A stretch of 64,000 bases of DNA from Phymorhynchus buccinoides. Its lineage: Eukaryota; Mollusca; Gastropoda; Neogastropoda; Raphitomidae. Below, piece after piece: positions 33,574 to 47,100 of this stretch. Every line of letters starts with the position of its first letter. Position 1 is the first letter of the stretch. The position numbers were made by a program, and so were the translations under genes. The stretch covers positions 38,570,277 through 38,634,276 of the forward strand of contig CM065680.1 in NCBI GenBank assembly GCA_017654935.2, written 5' to 3'. Below the pieces are notes generated by a model. It had not been told where the DNA came from. It ran no database searches and saw only the letters and a program-made list of their open reading frames with translations.

Positions 33574-33808
33574 ATAACAGCTGGCACTGTTGATTCAGTG
33601 GAGCCATGAATCTTCTTGAGCTGAGAGTGGCTTCGTTGTGTACTGTACCAGCATTTGTCGTCAGCGCTGAATGAATCCTTGGGGTAGTACTGCACAGCTT
33701 GTCAAATTCTGGGTCCAGCTTTGGTAGGTACAGCTCGCGTTGACAAGACGATAATGGTAATAATGCTACGTGAAGATAAATACATGTGACGTCAAGTTTC
33801 TTAGCAAC

Positions 33809-33813
33809 GGTGT
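33809..33813. other. Empty pre-integration site of the left BEL element
   Basis: A single GGTGT (ACACC on the other strand) joins the sequences that flank the insertion in the left arm, with no extra bases. This is the unoccupied allele or pre-insertion duplicate. Confidence 0.9.
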
Positions 33814-33911
33814 ATTCTTACAACTTTTTCTCACATGCATTTACACTAAGCCTATGGGCTAATGATACGCAAATGAAAATAATGCTTTGTGAAGTTATGA
33901 TTTTATATCCC

Positions 33912-34342
33912 AGGCTTGCAGCTTTCTTTACCTCTCTTGAAGATCAGTATATAGTGACTTATCTCAGTGAAATTCGGGCTGCTCTCCCCCGGAGAGCACG
34001 TCGCTGCAAGTGCACCGCCTACCCAATTTATTTTTTTGAGGGGGGGCACAGGGTGAGGAGGGTGTGCACTCTTGGAAAACCTAGCTATCAACTTGGCCAT
34101 ACCAGGCAGCGGGATTTCTCCCTGCTCTTAGCAACTTTCAACTGCCGTGGGATTTTTACGTGCGTAAAGTGCACGGATCAGACTAGCTTTAAGTCCCCAT
34201 CTGAAAGACGACGTTCAGTTCGATTTTCCTGTCAAACTAGTAAGAAAGGGCGAGGCCGGGATTCGAACCCGGGTCACTCACGCTGCAGTCACGCATTACA
34301 TTTGGTAGGCGAACGTCTTAGCCACTCTGCCACCTTTCTCCC
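33912..34342 (-). mobile_element. tRNA-derived SINE, right arm copy
   Basis: The B box (GGTTCGAATCC on the minus strand) and the A box are both present, with the same body as 8518-8945. A few substitutions distinguish it, for example in the stretch following the CTCGCC end of the tRNA part. Confidence 0.75.
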
Positions 34343-34775
34343 TATGGAGGAAAAATAGCACACGCACACACACGCTGTTTTGTTTTATTGGATTGTTTAC
34401 TTCTGAAATTATTTACTTATTTGGAATTGTTAGTAAAAATTACTTCATTACAATTGGTATGTTACAGTTGCATGCTGCATTTGAAATGTTAAATTAGTTT
34501 TATTGTTCTGTTAAGATTGTCACTTTAGCATTATACCAAATAAATTGATTCTTTACTTCACAGAAATTGTTAATTAAAAACCCCAGACATAGTTGAAGTT
34601 CTGAATATTCACTTTCAGAAGATGGGTCTAAGATTTCCAATTGATATGCAGAAAACAGAAAATAAATATATTCGCTAGTTTTGATATTACAATTGTTTGA
34701 AGTCTGACATCCAAGGTACACCATTTTCAGATATCCGCAACAGAATATACAACAAACAAATCAGCACACAAGTGT

Positions 34776-34861
34776 AAAGTGACGTTATTTTATTCACAAG
34801 AAACACAACAAAACAACAGGATATTTCGGCGAATAAGCCTTTATCAACATAGACATACAAG
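34776..34861 (-). ncRNA. Degenerate hammerhead-like motif, right arm copy
   Basis: The minus-strand core (GATAAAGGC, loop, GCCGAAA) is identical to the left arm motif. Confidence 0.4.
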
Positions 34862-35505
34862 AAAACAGCAAACAGCAAAGATGGCAAAAGGATTCTTTTT
34901 TAAAGAGCACAAAACAATACTTCCCCTCTACACTGAATCCAATCTGTGAATTAAACAGTATTATATAGTTTTTAACTATTGATTTCGTTCCAAGAAGTAT
35001 TATATAAACAAAGAATTAATACAATATAAACTTTTATATTTTGGATGTTAGTATAATACCAAAAAAATAGAGTGAAATATGCCCTAAACATGAGTTTGAT
35101 ACTTTGGTGGCTATTTTTCCCATCCACTATCAAAATTGTTATATAATTATAGTTACTTTGTTGTAATAATTTATTTCTTATTGGACTAGGTGGCCTTTTG
35201 AATAATTGGAGGTTTTCCAGATTTTTATCTTCAGTATTGTTCATAGTATTTTGAGTCCAATTGTTATAGTTTATCTTAGAAACGGTTTTTATTGAAAATC
35301 AGTTTTATTGGTTATCTGATAGAAAACATCTTACTGGTTGATCACAGTCCCTTTCCTTGTGTTACCCTTTACGTTTTTCTCTACTGAAAACCAAGCTTAC
35401 ATCAGCCCCTTTGTTAAAAACCCAATTTTTATAAGTTAATCCTTTGTTTCTGCAGTTGTTGTTCATGTCAATATATATTAAAAAAATGTAATACTATAAA
35501 TCATT

Positions 35506-36707
35506 CTATTACGGTATTGAGATCGTTATTGAATTTTTCTATGTTGACGTTCTGTTATTAAAATTGTTATTGAAATGGTCTATGTTGACAATCTGGTTTT
35601 TTAATTTTATTGAATTGCTCTATTTAATAAAATTGTTATTGAATTGGTCTATGTTGATATTGTATTATTAAAATTGTTGTTGAAATGTTCTGTGTTGATA
35701 TCCAATTATTAAAAATTATTATCGAATTGTTCTGTGTTGTCATTCTATTATTAAAATTATTATTGAATTGTTCCGTGTTGACATTCTATTATTAAAATTA
35801 TTATCAAATTGTTCCGTGTTGACATTCTATTATCAAAATTATTATGGAACTGTTCTGTGTTGACATTCTATTATTAAAATTACTAGCACAACGCCTAGTA
35901 CTAGCAATGCACCGTACTGGTAACACCACGTACTGGTAATGCTGAGTACTGGTTTTGCCGGGTCCACGAAATTTATTATTATTACTTTTGTCTCTCTCCC
36001 TCCTTCCATCTTCCTCACTCATGCCGTTCTACTACCCCCCGCACCTTACTGAGTACAGGAAATTTGAAGCGATTCGGTTAAGAAGAGGCGGAGTTATAAA
36101 GCCCCATTTCCCGTTGGCGCTGCTCTGAGAGTGATGCGCTCTCCCTAGTAACGGTAACGCCAAGTACAGGTAACGTTGAGTACAGCAAATCTAAAGCGAT
36201 TCGGTTAAGAAACGGCGGAGTTATAAGTCCCTGTTTCCAGTTGGCGCTGCTCTGAGAGTGACGCGCTCTCCCGATTCTCTTCAAATTTGCTGCCAGGCTT
36301 TGCCCGGGCAATAGCAAGCCTGACAGCAAATTTTAAGCGATTCGGTTACGGAACGGCGGAGTTATTCGTGAAAAAGTGAAGCGGCGTATAGCGCGCGCGT
36401 TTCTGAACCGATTCGCTTTCGGTGTGGCACACCGATAGTCACCGTCCCCGGTCATCTACCTGCCAAATTTGAAGGCAATCGGTCCAGAAATGCCGGAGAT
36501 ACGGGCGCCGAGAGTCCGGCGGATACGCGTTTCGCCGTTGCCATCGCCCCGTTAGGGCTCACAGCAAATTTGAAGCGTTTCGGTCAAAAAACGGCGGAGT
36601 TATTTATAAGGCCCGTTTTGTGTTTCAGACAGACACACACACACACGGACACTTGGCTTTTTATTATATGATTATTGAATTGTTTTGCGCTGACATTCTA
36701 TTAATAC
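35506..36707 (-). repeat. Composite 16-bp/42-bp repeat element, right arm copy
   Basis: Same blocks as 6139-7340 in inverted orientation: the 42-bp array at about 35520-35880, the GTACTGGTAA units at 35885-35960, and the CGGCGGAGTTAT motifs at 36085-36605. Small differences include a few substitutions near 36305-36370. Confidence 0.6.
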
Positions 36708-37113
36708 AGAAGAAGAACAAGAAAACAAAAAGAAAAAAAGTGGGAACGTGAGAGAAAAAGAAAGAATAAAAAGAAGTGCATCTGTCCTCAACGTGGCAAT
36801 TCAGCATCAATTTAACAACTCAGAATGAACATATCTATCTACATAATTATAAATTTGGACATCACCTTGGCCAGTGGAAAAAACGTCGTGGTCAAGCATG
36901 AAAGCATTAAGCGATCAGCAGCTGCATGTACAGTGATTGAATAAAATTCCAAGAAACGAGTAAAATAATATCGACTCGTCCCATTTTAATTCCTGCAAAA
37001 TGCTGTCCACTATGAGCGTCCAATAAAAGAACTAATGAATCCAATTTTCAACAAACACCAGGCAATCTAATAGATTTAATTTACTCAACCGCCCTTTTTG
37101 GCTCACTCATGTT

Positions 37114-37905
37114 AACGAAGTGAGTCTATGTTCTCATCAGTGTTCGGTTGTGTCCGTGTATGTATGTGTTGCGTCTGTGGTACAAACTTTAATGTGGGTT
37201 TTTTCTCGGGAACTAGAATGCGTACATTGTTCAAACTTTGCATACACATAGATGTGTTATGCAAGCTTTCAAGAAAGATGTGATTTGCATAACAAGATAA
37301 ACCAATGACTTTGACCTTCAACATGCACTTTTTGTCTTGGCCATATCTGTTACATGTTTACAGTTACGGTCCCCAAATTTGGCATGTTGGTGTATTTTTT
37401 ACTCTATTAACCTTGAACATCGTCAATTATTTGTTTTGGTCATATCTTTTACATTATGGCAGATACTTTCTAAATTTGGCAAGTAGGTAGACTAGCCTAA
37501 GATCATACGGAATGCTAGGTATTGTTGACCTCAGTGACCTTGATTACCTTGATCTTTGACCTTGGATTTTTGTCTTGTAAAAATATCACATGAAATGCTG
37601 TGCAGAATCGCTTAAAAATTGTACAGTGGTATACTACATTAAGCTCAGTATAGAAATTGTACCCTTTGACCTTGACCTTTGGAGTGTGTTTGGAAGTGAG
37701 CTATCTGGTATTTTTATCTATCTCCCAAAACATAAAGCGAGAACACATATTAACCAACTTATTTGTGTCCCGTGTCCTTTATGCATAATTATGTTCTACA
37801 GAATATGCAAATTGACGTTTTTCTGTTATTGGTATGACATTTATGTGAAACTGCACAATCTGGCATTTAGATATAGCTTCAGAAACACAAAGTGATTGAG
37901 CCTTG
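37114..37905 (+). repeat. AGGTCA-rich repeat family, right arm copy
   Basis: Inverted counterpart of 4940-5735, with TGACCTTGATTACC, TTTGACCTTGG and CCTTTGACCTTGACC motifs. Confidence 0.55.
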
Positions 37906-38414
37906 AAGGCTTTTCCTCTTGTTTCCTACATTTTCTTCCCTTTCTCTCTTTCACCCTACAATGAGATTTGTGCACGTCGAAAGCATTGCGCTGTAGAACA
38001 GAATATGGCCCCAGAGACAGAAATTATGTTAGGCCTTTGTGCAACATGCATTACATTTCCATCTGATCATACTCTGGTGGCATTGCAGGACAATGCCTCC
38101 CCAATTCTGGAACATAATAATTCTAAAAATCTACAACATGTTCGTAGGCCATCAAACTTGGTTGCTTTCTTTTATCAAACGGATAATATGGAGGGAAAGA
38201 AGATGGCATTCCTTCCTGGTATCGATAGAAATTGCTTCCTTGTGATGGTGTGGAGTTGAAGGGTGCAGGGACAGACAGGAGTGCAGGAATAGTAGGCAGG
38301 AAACAGCAACAGGGGCAGTCAAGGCTGACACAGGTCTCTCTCTCTCTCTCTTTATTGCTTCTCTCTCTCCATCTCAGGTAAGTCTACAGTCTCTAATAAG
38401 TCTGCCTTAAATTT

Positions 38415-38554
38415 GGATGGAAGTTCAGTTTAACGTCGCGTATCGGCTTTCGCCATGTACGACGGGCTGAACAAACCAACCAGGGTATAAACAAAAATTT
38501 ATGTTCCTGAATCAGTCTTAGCCAAAAGGCCGAGAAGCGATCAGAATACGAACA
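38415..38554 (-). mobile_element. U2 snRNA-headed retroposon, right arm copy
   Basis: The U2 5' end lies at 38516-38541 on the minus strand, with the same flanking direct repeat (TGCCTTAAATTT) on both sides. Confidence 0.65.
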
Positions 38555-38819
38555 TGCCTTAAATTTTTACCTTAGAGGGCAATAGTAGCTGTAGTCAGAA
38601 GGCCAATCGTTGCTATCATTAAAATCCGATGGCTAGAAAAGCGCATTGAAATTTTTTTTGGGGAAATTGTAGTTTGATATTTGTAGATTAAAGTTATATG
38701 GTCTAGAACTTGCGAACCTCTCGATATTATTGAAAAAAAGTCGGCGAAAACTCAAGTTACGAAAACGTCTTTTTACCCAACACTCATTATGAGTAGCGCC
38801 CCTTTATACAGAAAACCTC

Positions 38820-38978
38820 ATGGCGACGGAGTGTGTTGTTCATTGCTGCGAAGGCGAAATATCTGAGGATTTAGCATTATTTACTGATGCTCGATGGAAC
38901 ACAACAATAAACGCTTGTAATCAATGGTATGCCTTAGACGGTGAAGAGCAAGAGATCGCAAAAAAGCTTCTAACATAG
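38820..38978 (+). pseudogene. Short transposon-type ORF, right arm copy (52 aa)
   Basis: The ATG at 38820 opens the same 52-codon frame, with TAG at 38976-38978. The YHAQCYTRFT segment follows in another frame at about 39005-39045. Confidence 0.35.
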
Positions 38979-39504
38979 TTTACGATCAGTGGCCAGAAAA
39001 TGCACGTTACCATGCCCAATGTTACACGCGTTTCACCAGTACTGGCACGTGCGATTGAGAAGAAAAAGACAACACACGCACGCACACACACACATGCACG
39101 CACACACACATGCACGCACAGACACACGCACACACACTGATGTAGACGGATTGATTCAACAGAACGAAACTGCGAAGAGCAAACTAGAACAGCCTTGGGC
39201 AAAATAATAGGCCTAGACTGAAAACTTCCATCTAAAAGTGATAGATATACAATTTCAGATTCAATATTTATTTTGACACTTTACATTTCTACTGATGTGA
39301 TGACAATCTCGGATTTGAGTAATTACAATGTAACAAGCAAAAAGATTGTTTTTGCCAAAGATGGTCAATCACAAATTGTCATTGACTGTTAGGCCTAACA
39401 TCACAACACACCACAGAGCTATTTTTTTCTATTTCTGCATGCACACACACACACAAATGTGCACACACACACACACAAATGTGACCCTCCTCCCTCCCCC
39501 TCCC

Positions 39505-40820
39505 ATGTGGCAGTGTATTTTGTCTCGCAGTCTTGCCCATGTTGGGTTCCACTAGTGTGTTTTGCATGCGCGTATTATTGTTTTGCTTAGTTGCGTGCAT
39601 AAGGTTTTTTTGTGTGTGTGTCAGTGTGTTTGTCAGGATGTTCGTGTGTGTGTGGATCCTTTTGTTGTGGCCTCTGTGTGTGCGGTGTATTGACTTGACC
39701 GACGATTCATGACTAATCATATGACTGACTTTCATTGACGTAACTGGACTGATGTGTGTTGTTTAAGGCCTGTGTTTGTTTGCTGGTCGTGTTCTCCATG
39801 CAATTTTACTTATCAATTCAACAATCTACGTCATTGTACATTTGGCGTCATATCCTTGACGTATATTTACATTTACATCACAGTTACTACATCATCTTTT
39901 CAGCAGTTGTTTTGAAAGATACCTAATGTTTTCTAGAAAGTGCTCTGTTGTGCTTCAAAGATTTCTTCCAGTTCGTTCGGCCATAAGGTAAATTTAGGCA
40001 TGTTTTTTACATTTCTTTTATATTATATTGAATGTTTGATGTATTTTTCATGGTTCAAAATATGCTTTATTATTTGATATGATTATTTTGTTATTAATAA
40101 TCCTTTGCTTGGTAGTCAAGTTCTTTTGCGAAATAATATCTTTTAAAGTCGCTCATTGATGTTCTTAGATGTTGGGATCTTATTTCCCTTTGTGTAGTTA
40201 TCAAGGGAGTTTTAATTGCTTTGGTTCAATGTTGAGGAGAAGTTGTGTGCCCAGTTAAAGGGGTTTTCATGGGCCAATGTTTAACTGAAGTGGTTCTCCC
40301 GGGCCAGTGTTGTCTAAGGGGGTGCTCTGGGCTAGTGCAACTTAAAGGGGGTTTCCAGGTTATAGCAACTGAAGGGATGTGTCAAGTTGTTGCCTAATTA
40401 AAGGGGATTTCCGTGGCTGAAGTTTGGGCTTATATGTAATGGTCTATGGTAGTTCACATGTTCCTAATGATGTTTACGCGTTTGTTCGTTTTTGGAATGT
40501 GTTTTGATGTCGTTGTTTACTGTTGATGAAATTGTTTGATGATGTTGTGGCACAACGCTTATTGCCTTAGTTCTCATAGTTTTGCTATTGTGTTTTGTTC
40601 ATTGCAGTATTTTACCGCCTTTGTCACCGTCGACATTGTTTACGCCGTCGGCAACGTCAGAGTAGTTGTAGTCACTAGTGTAACGTTATTGCCAAATGAC
40701 TCATGGCTTTGTATGAATAAACGTCATCATAGTTTCAACATCTCTGTAGTGCGAGTTATTTCTTATTACCAAGCGAATTGACGAAAGTTGGATGGATCTG
40801 AAAGCACGCAAGCAGCCACA
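39505..40820 (+). repeat. 5' LTR of right BEL element, 11 bp short at its start
   Basis: It begins at ATGTGGCAGTG, base 12 of the LTR, directly after TCCCTCCCCCTCCC. It ends GCAGCCACA before GTAAAATACTTACC. An AATAAA sits at about 40717, roughly 100 bp before the end. Confidence 0.9.
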
Positions 40821-41180
40821 GTAAAATACTTACCATCGTCAGTTCCCTTGATGTTTGGTCCAGTTGATTTCCCTAAGCCATAGGATTGTCTTCAACTGTG
40901 AGGTCATCGTATTAGTCAAGCATCAAGACAGCAAGTTTCTACGCTAACCCGACACATTGTATGGTACCTTTCCCTAAGTAGCGGTATGCAAGACTGGCTC
41001 CTTCAAATAGTACCATGTAGTTCCGCCTATTCTTCGAAGTTGTTTTAGTTAAGTACCATTTCAGAAGCTAGGCACAAGAAGACGACCAAATTAGTCTATG
41101 GATAAGCATCTGTTAGGCAGGAGTTTCGGATCAAGTAAACAGCTTTGTCCTCAAGAAGATCTACGATAGTTCGAGTCATC
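40821..41180 (+). promoter_or_regulatory. BEL leader region including the presumed primer-binding site
   Basis: The 360-bp leader between LTR and ATG should contain the tRNA primer-binding site. A TGG-initiated match immediately after the LTR is absent; the nearest is TGGTCCAGTTGATTTCCC at 40857. Which tRNA is used is not resolved. Confidence 0.4.
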
Positions 41181-44100
41181 ATGGCTGGATTGGATGAAGA
41201 CGTTGAGTTTGGTTCCATTGAATCCGAAGAAAAGATAGACCTGAAAGATGTTTCTCCTGATGGAAGACCCAAGCGGGTGAGAAAGCTCACAAAGAAAGGT
41301 CTAGGACTTATCATTAGTGACAAGATGCTACAGTTCAAGCACCTTAGTACTCAAGTGACTCGAGAGATCATAGCAGCTACTGAAGAGCTCAGGAAGGAAG
41401 ATAGAATACGAGAGGTCCTGCTACACCACAGAGAACAGATCTCGTCGAAGTTCGCTAGTCTCTCCAAGTGTGAATCTGACCTTCAAGAGCTCGAGTCAAA
41501 TGAGACAGTCGCTGTAAGCCTAGCAGAAACTCAGGCAGCAGTTTTCAATGCCATCTCACAGCTAGTGACAGCCACTGCAGAAAAGGCAGACTCCATGAGA
41601 TCAAGATGCTCAAGACCAGCGCATAGTCAGACGTCGAAGCATTCCAAAGCCGCTTCCAGAGTCCACACTCGCTCTGATGTCAATTCCTCGAGATCTAATA
41701 CCTCCGTCAAAATTCTAGCTAAAGCTACCGCCGCAGCTCTTGTCGCCAGGGCAAAGGGCCAGAGTTTGGCACATGAAATGTACAGAGAGATTGAAGCTGC
41801 GGATGAAGAAGAGCGAGCTGAGCAAGCCAAGGAAGAAAGAAAGAAGAGAGAAAGGCAGCGACAATTAGCTGAACTCGAATTGAGAACGCAAATCGCCGAG
41901 CAGAAAGCCACGATAGATGTGCTAGAAAGCTATGAACAATCAAGCAATCCTCCTGAACTTCCACTTCTTAGTCTCTTAGACTACCAACCCGGTGGACCTC
42001 TCGCCTATCCTAAGTTCGCTAATCCCGTAGTTAGCCATGAGTCAGCTAGGCAATACGTTAGCTACATGACCACCTCTCCCTTGGATACCAGAGCCGATCA
42101 ACACACGACGTCGGCTGGCACGGGCCCCTCAACTGCTGCCCTGGTGTCAACGGGTGCGAGGACCACAACTGCTGCCCCCTCCGCTGTCCCTACATCGTCG
42201 ACAGATGGACTTGTCTCATCGAGCGCTGCCCCCGCTGTCGCCTTTATGTCGCCAAGCTTCAGTGACAGCCAAGGCGCCGTATTCTCTGCCGTCACTACGT
42301 CGCTTCCCAGGACCGTCTACGGATCTTCCGTCGGACCAGCAGTGGTGTCCACGACTTTCAACGTCACTGCTGGAGCGGCCTACAGTTCAAGCGCTGCTGT
42401 GCAGGCCACGGCGTCCATGCACCAGCCCATTATGTCCACACTGCCTTTCCTGTCGTCGGGTGAGCGTCGTCACATCGACGAGCCCTCTACACACCCCTCA
42501 ACTTCTAGGGTGGGCTTGTTTAGGTCAGCCCCAACTGATTCAGGCGTCGTGATGGGTGCTGATCGGTTCAGCATCTATGGACAGCAGCTACCTGGTCACA
42601 AGGACGCGAATGGTCTACGTTCCGGCATCCCCTCCGATTCATTCGTCTTAGACCCTCGTCTACGTCCCCAAGCTAACCTCTTCACACCAGGGGTGCCTGG
42701 ACTCAATCGGCATGTCAGCCCAGAGTCGTTACGGATTGGCGGACCTCGCGCTGCCTCTACTGGTGTCGACTTCACTGCCGTCCCTATGAGCGACTCTCAC
42801 GTTCACGTTGGAAGCCTGTCTTCGCCACAGCCCAGTTTGTTCCATTCGAGTACCTTGCTCCATGACTCATACTTGGAATCCGTGACCAAGACTCTCGCGG
42901 ACGCACTGACGCTGAACCGGCTGCCTCTACAAGAGCCCTGCATCTTCTCCGGCGACCCTCTGCTGTATCCGACCTGGAAGTCCTCGTTCTCCTTCCTCAT
43001 TGAGCGGCAGAACATTCACGCCAGCGAGAAGCTTCTGTACCTTCAGAGATATGTCAGTGGTCCAGCCAAGGAGGCAGTGAGCGGGTTTTTCCTCTTGAGG
43101 GACACTAGGGCCTACGAACAAGCCATGACCGTGCTAGAACAGAGGTTCGGGAATTCGTATGTGATTTCTACAGCTTTCCGCACCAAGCTCGACGAGTGGC
43201 CAATAGTCAAGAACAAGGACGGTGTTGCCCTGCGTTGCTTGTCGGACTTTTTGCAGCAGTGTGCCATAGCAGCGAAGGAGGTGGGTGGGCTCGAAATCCT
43301 GAACGATGCCCACTACTTGAAGCGCATTGTCGAAAAGCTGCCAGATTGGATGACACATCGGTGGAGTAGGAGTGTGGTGAACACAAAACTCTACAAGAAG
43401 CGCTACCCAACCTTCGAGGAGTTGGTGACCTTTGTCACGCTGGAGGCCGAGATCACGAACGACCCAGTCTTCGGAATCGCTACTCCTGCCACCTCTTCAG
43501 CTGCCAAGCCTGTCCTTCGTATGTCTGCGCCACCTAGCAAGAAGGTCTCGCTGGTTACCACGTCCGAATCTATGGAAGCAACGTGCGATTTCTGCGGTTA
43601 CACCAAGCATGGAATAGCAGAGTGCCGTAGCTTTCAAAAGAGACCAATCAAGGAGAGGAGAGACTTTGTACTCAAGAAAGGACTGTGTTTCGGGTGCCTG
43701 TTGACAACTGAACATCGATCTCGACAGTGTTCCCAGAGAGTAACGTGCACTACCTGTGGCAAGAAGCATCCTACGTGTCTGCACGACAACGACTTCGTGT
43801 CGACGTTCGTTGCCAGAAGGGGCAACGGCGGTAACTCTAGGCAGTCTACAGCAGTGAACGTCAGTGGTCATCAAACGTCATCCAATCCTGTGGTGGTCGC
43901 TACGTCACATCGGTCTCAGTCGGATGGTGATAGTTCGCTCACTGCAATGATTGTTCCAGTCTACATGTCATGTATCGACAACCCCGAAAAAGAAGTACTC
44001 ACCTATGCGTTGCTGGACACCATGTCTGACGCCACCTTCGCTGTGACTACAGTTGTCGAGAACGTCGGAGCTTCGTCACGGGAGGCTACGCTGAAGCTCA

Positions 44101-47100
44101 CCACCTTGACCGACAACGACGCTCTTGTTCCTTGCAGGAAGTACTCCGGACTGCGTGTCAGATCGATCTTCTCCAGTGAATGGGTCAGCTTGCCTCCAGC
44201 ATACTCCAGAGAGTTCCTGACACTCCACACGTCTCACATTCCGACCCCAGATACCGTTGCTGAGCATCCTCACCTGAGACGCTTGTCTTCGAGCCTGAGT
44301 CCCTTGCTGCCGGATTGCGTCGCCGGTCTACTGATTGGCTTTGACTGTCCCGAGGCTCTCATGCCGATTAGCGTGATTCCCGGACTGCCTTACGGCGTGG
44401 AAACCAAGCTAGGCTGGTCGGTGGTGGGAAAGTCGTCACAACCTGTCGCCTTCGATGCTGTGGGATCATCTCACCACGTCGCCTTGCAACAGACCAGCAG
44501 AGAGGACGAGAGAGTGGCTTTCGTGTACAGGTCGCATGTCGAGGAAGCCTCCGCCACTGATTTGTTGCATGCCCTGGAAAGAGACTTTGTTGATGTTGAG
44601 TCAGGTGTGATGTCGCAAGATGATATGAAGTTCCTGAAGATTGTGGAGGACAATGTGTTAATTAATGAAGCGGGACACTACGAAATGCCTCTTCCCTTTC
44701 GTCCTGAGAGTCCATCTCTTCCGGACAACAGGAACGTCGCAATGAAGCGTGTGCTCGGGTTGAAGCGTCAATTTGAGCGAAGGCCGGACTATTTCAGTGA
44801 CTATGTCAAATTCATGAACGTGATCTTGGATCGAGGTGACGCTGAACGTGTGCCTGAGGAGGAGGTCGAGTCAAGTACGCGCTGGTACATTCCACATCAC
44901 GGCGTCTACAACCCGAAGAAGCCTGGAAAGATTCGAGTCGTTTTCGACTGTAGTGCACGGCACCTTGGTACCTGCCTGAATGATCTGCTGCTTCAAGGAC
45001 CTGACCTCATTAGTTCTCTCGTCGGTGTGCTGTGTCGCTTTCGGAAGGGCCCCATTGCCTTCGCCTGCGACATCGAGAAGATGTACCACCAGTTTCACGT
45101 CACCAAACCTCACCGTGACTACCTCCGGTTCCTATGGTGGGAGAACGGAGATGTCAGCAAGCCGTTGGTGGACTACCGGATGAAAGTCCACATCTTTGGA
45201 GCTACTTCGTCACCGGGATGCGCGAACTTCGGCTTGAAGCAAGTGGCCAAGGATAATGCTGCGGTCTGTCCAGACGCTTCTGCTTTCTTGCAGCGGGACT
45301 TCTACGTGGATGACGGACTCAAGGCTAAAGACACAGTCAAGGAAGCCGTCGAAGTTCTCACCAAGGCCAGAGAAATCTGCTCACGAGGGAATCTGAGACT
45401 GCACAAGATTGTGTCCAATTCCGAAGAAATGCTGTCGCACTTCCCTGATTCTGAAGTCAGCTCATCCAAGTCTACTGACTTGTCTGCCCCAAGTCATATT
45501 CCTGCAGTTGAAAGGACACTAGGACTGCAGTGGAACACGGACAATGACACCCTTGGGTTCAACAGTGACCTCAAGTCTAGTTCATTCTCGAGAAGAGGAG
45601 TTCTCTCTACTGTAGCTTCTCTGTACGACCCTCTGGGATTCTTGGCTCCATTCGTGCTACTTGGGAAGCTGATTCTGCAAGAGATGTGTCGTGATCACCT
45701 TGGCTGGGACGACCCGTTGCCTGAACGACTTGAGGTGCGCTGGAGTTCGTGGCTGGCTGATCTGCTGAACATAGGTCTGATTCAGATACCTAGGAACTAC
45801 CTGCCCTTGGATTTCGGTTCGGTTGTGGCTGTGGAACTGCATCATTTCTCCGACGCGTCTACGATAGGGTACGGACAATGTTCTTACTTGAGATTCATGG
45901 ATTCCGGAAACAACGTTCACTGCACTCTGGTCATGGCCAAAGGTCGTGTAACTCCACTTCGTCCTGTCACTGTCCCTCGCCTCGAACTACAAGCGGCCGT
46001 ACTGTCAGTGAAGATAGCCAGGTTTCTGCAGGAAGAGTTGGATTACGACGACATTCAGCATTTCTTCTGGACAGACTCTCAGATTGTTCTGGCGTACCTA
46101 CACAACGAAACAAAGCGGTTTCACATCTTCGTTGCCAACAGAGTGCATGAGATTCTTCAGTTTGAGAAGGCTAGTCAGTGGAACTATGTTGCGTCTGAAG
46201 AGAACCCAGCTGATCATGCGTCTCGTGGTCTAACGGTGGACGGCATCGTCTCCTCAAGTTGGCTTCTGGGACCGGAGTTTCTCTTGCAGCCTCAAGTTTA
46301 CTGCAAAGCGGAGTACTTCGAAATTCCAGAGCATGACGTTGAGGTGAAGGTCTGTAAGGCTACTGATACTACGGAGGTGTCCTTCACTAGCTTCGATGAA
46401 AGGGCGAAACGGTTCTCGGACAAATCATCACTGCTGAGAGGGATCGCTGTGATCATACGACGCTGCTCGGCGAAGAAAGGAGCGACTCTGTCGAAGCTGG
46501 AATCTTACCGAATTGCTGAGAAGAAGTGGATAGCCTGCGTGCAACGAGAGGAGTTGTCCCGTCCTTCTGCTTCCCTGCGCAACTCGCTGAAGCAGTTGAA
46601 TTGCTTCACAGGCGAGGATGGTGTCTTACGAGTGGGAGGCAGGTTGGGCAAGTCTTCAGAGGACTACGAGTGCAAGTATCCTGCAGTGCTGCCACGCGAC
46701 AGCCACTTCTCTCTGCTCATAGCTCGGAAGTGCCACCACAAGGTTGCTCATCAAGGCCGTACTACTACTATCAACGAGATCAGAGCCACTGGATACTGGA
46801 TCTTGGGCATTCGTCACATCGTGTCCTCGATCATACGGTGCTGCGTTGCTTGCCTTCGTCTCCGTGGTCAGCCTCAGGGGCAAATGATGTCGGACCTGCC
46901 AGTGGACAGAGTTGAAGCTTCGGCACCGTTCACCTACTGTGGTCTGGATTGTTTCGGCCCATTCTACGTCAAGGACGGACGCAAGGAGACAAAGCGTTAT
47001 GGGCTGATCATCACCTGTTTGTCCTCCAGAGCTGTTCATATCGAAGTTCTGGACGACATGTCGACAGATTCGTTCATCAACGGTCTCCGCAACGTCATTG

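Larger units (their letters stand above)
29091..39504 (-). repeat. Right arm of inverted duplication
   Basis: The sequence is the reverse complement of 20614-25267 plus 3346-9053 and lacks the left BEL insertion, so it keeps the empty site at 33809-33813. It begins at the gap and ends inside a C-rich tract where the right BEL element starts. Differences from the left arm are scattered substitutions, microsatellite length changes and small indels. Confidence 0.9.
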
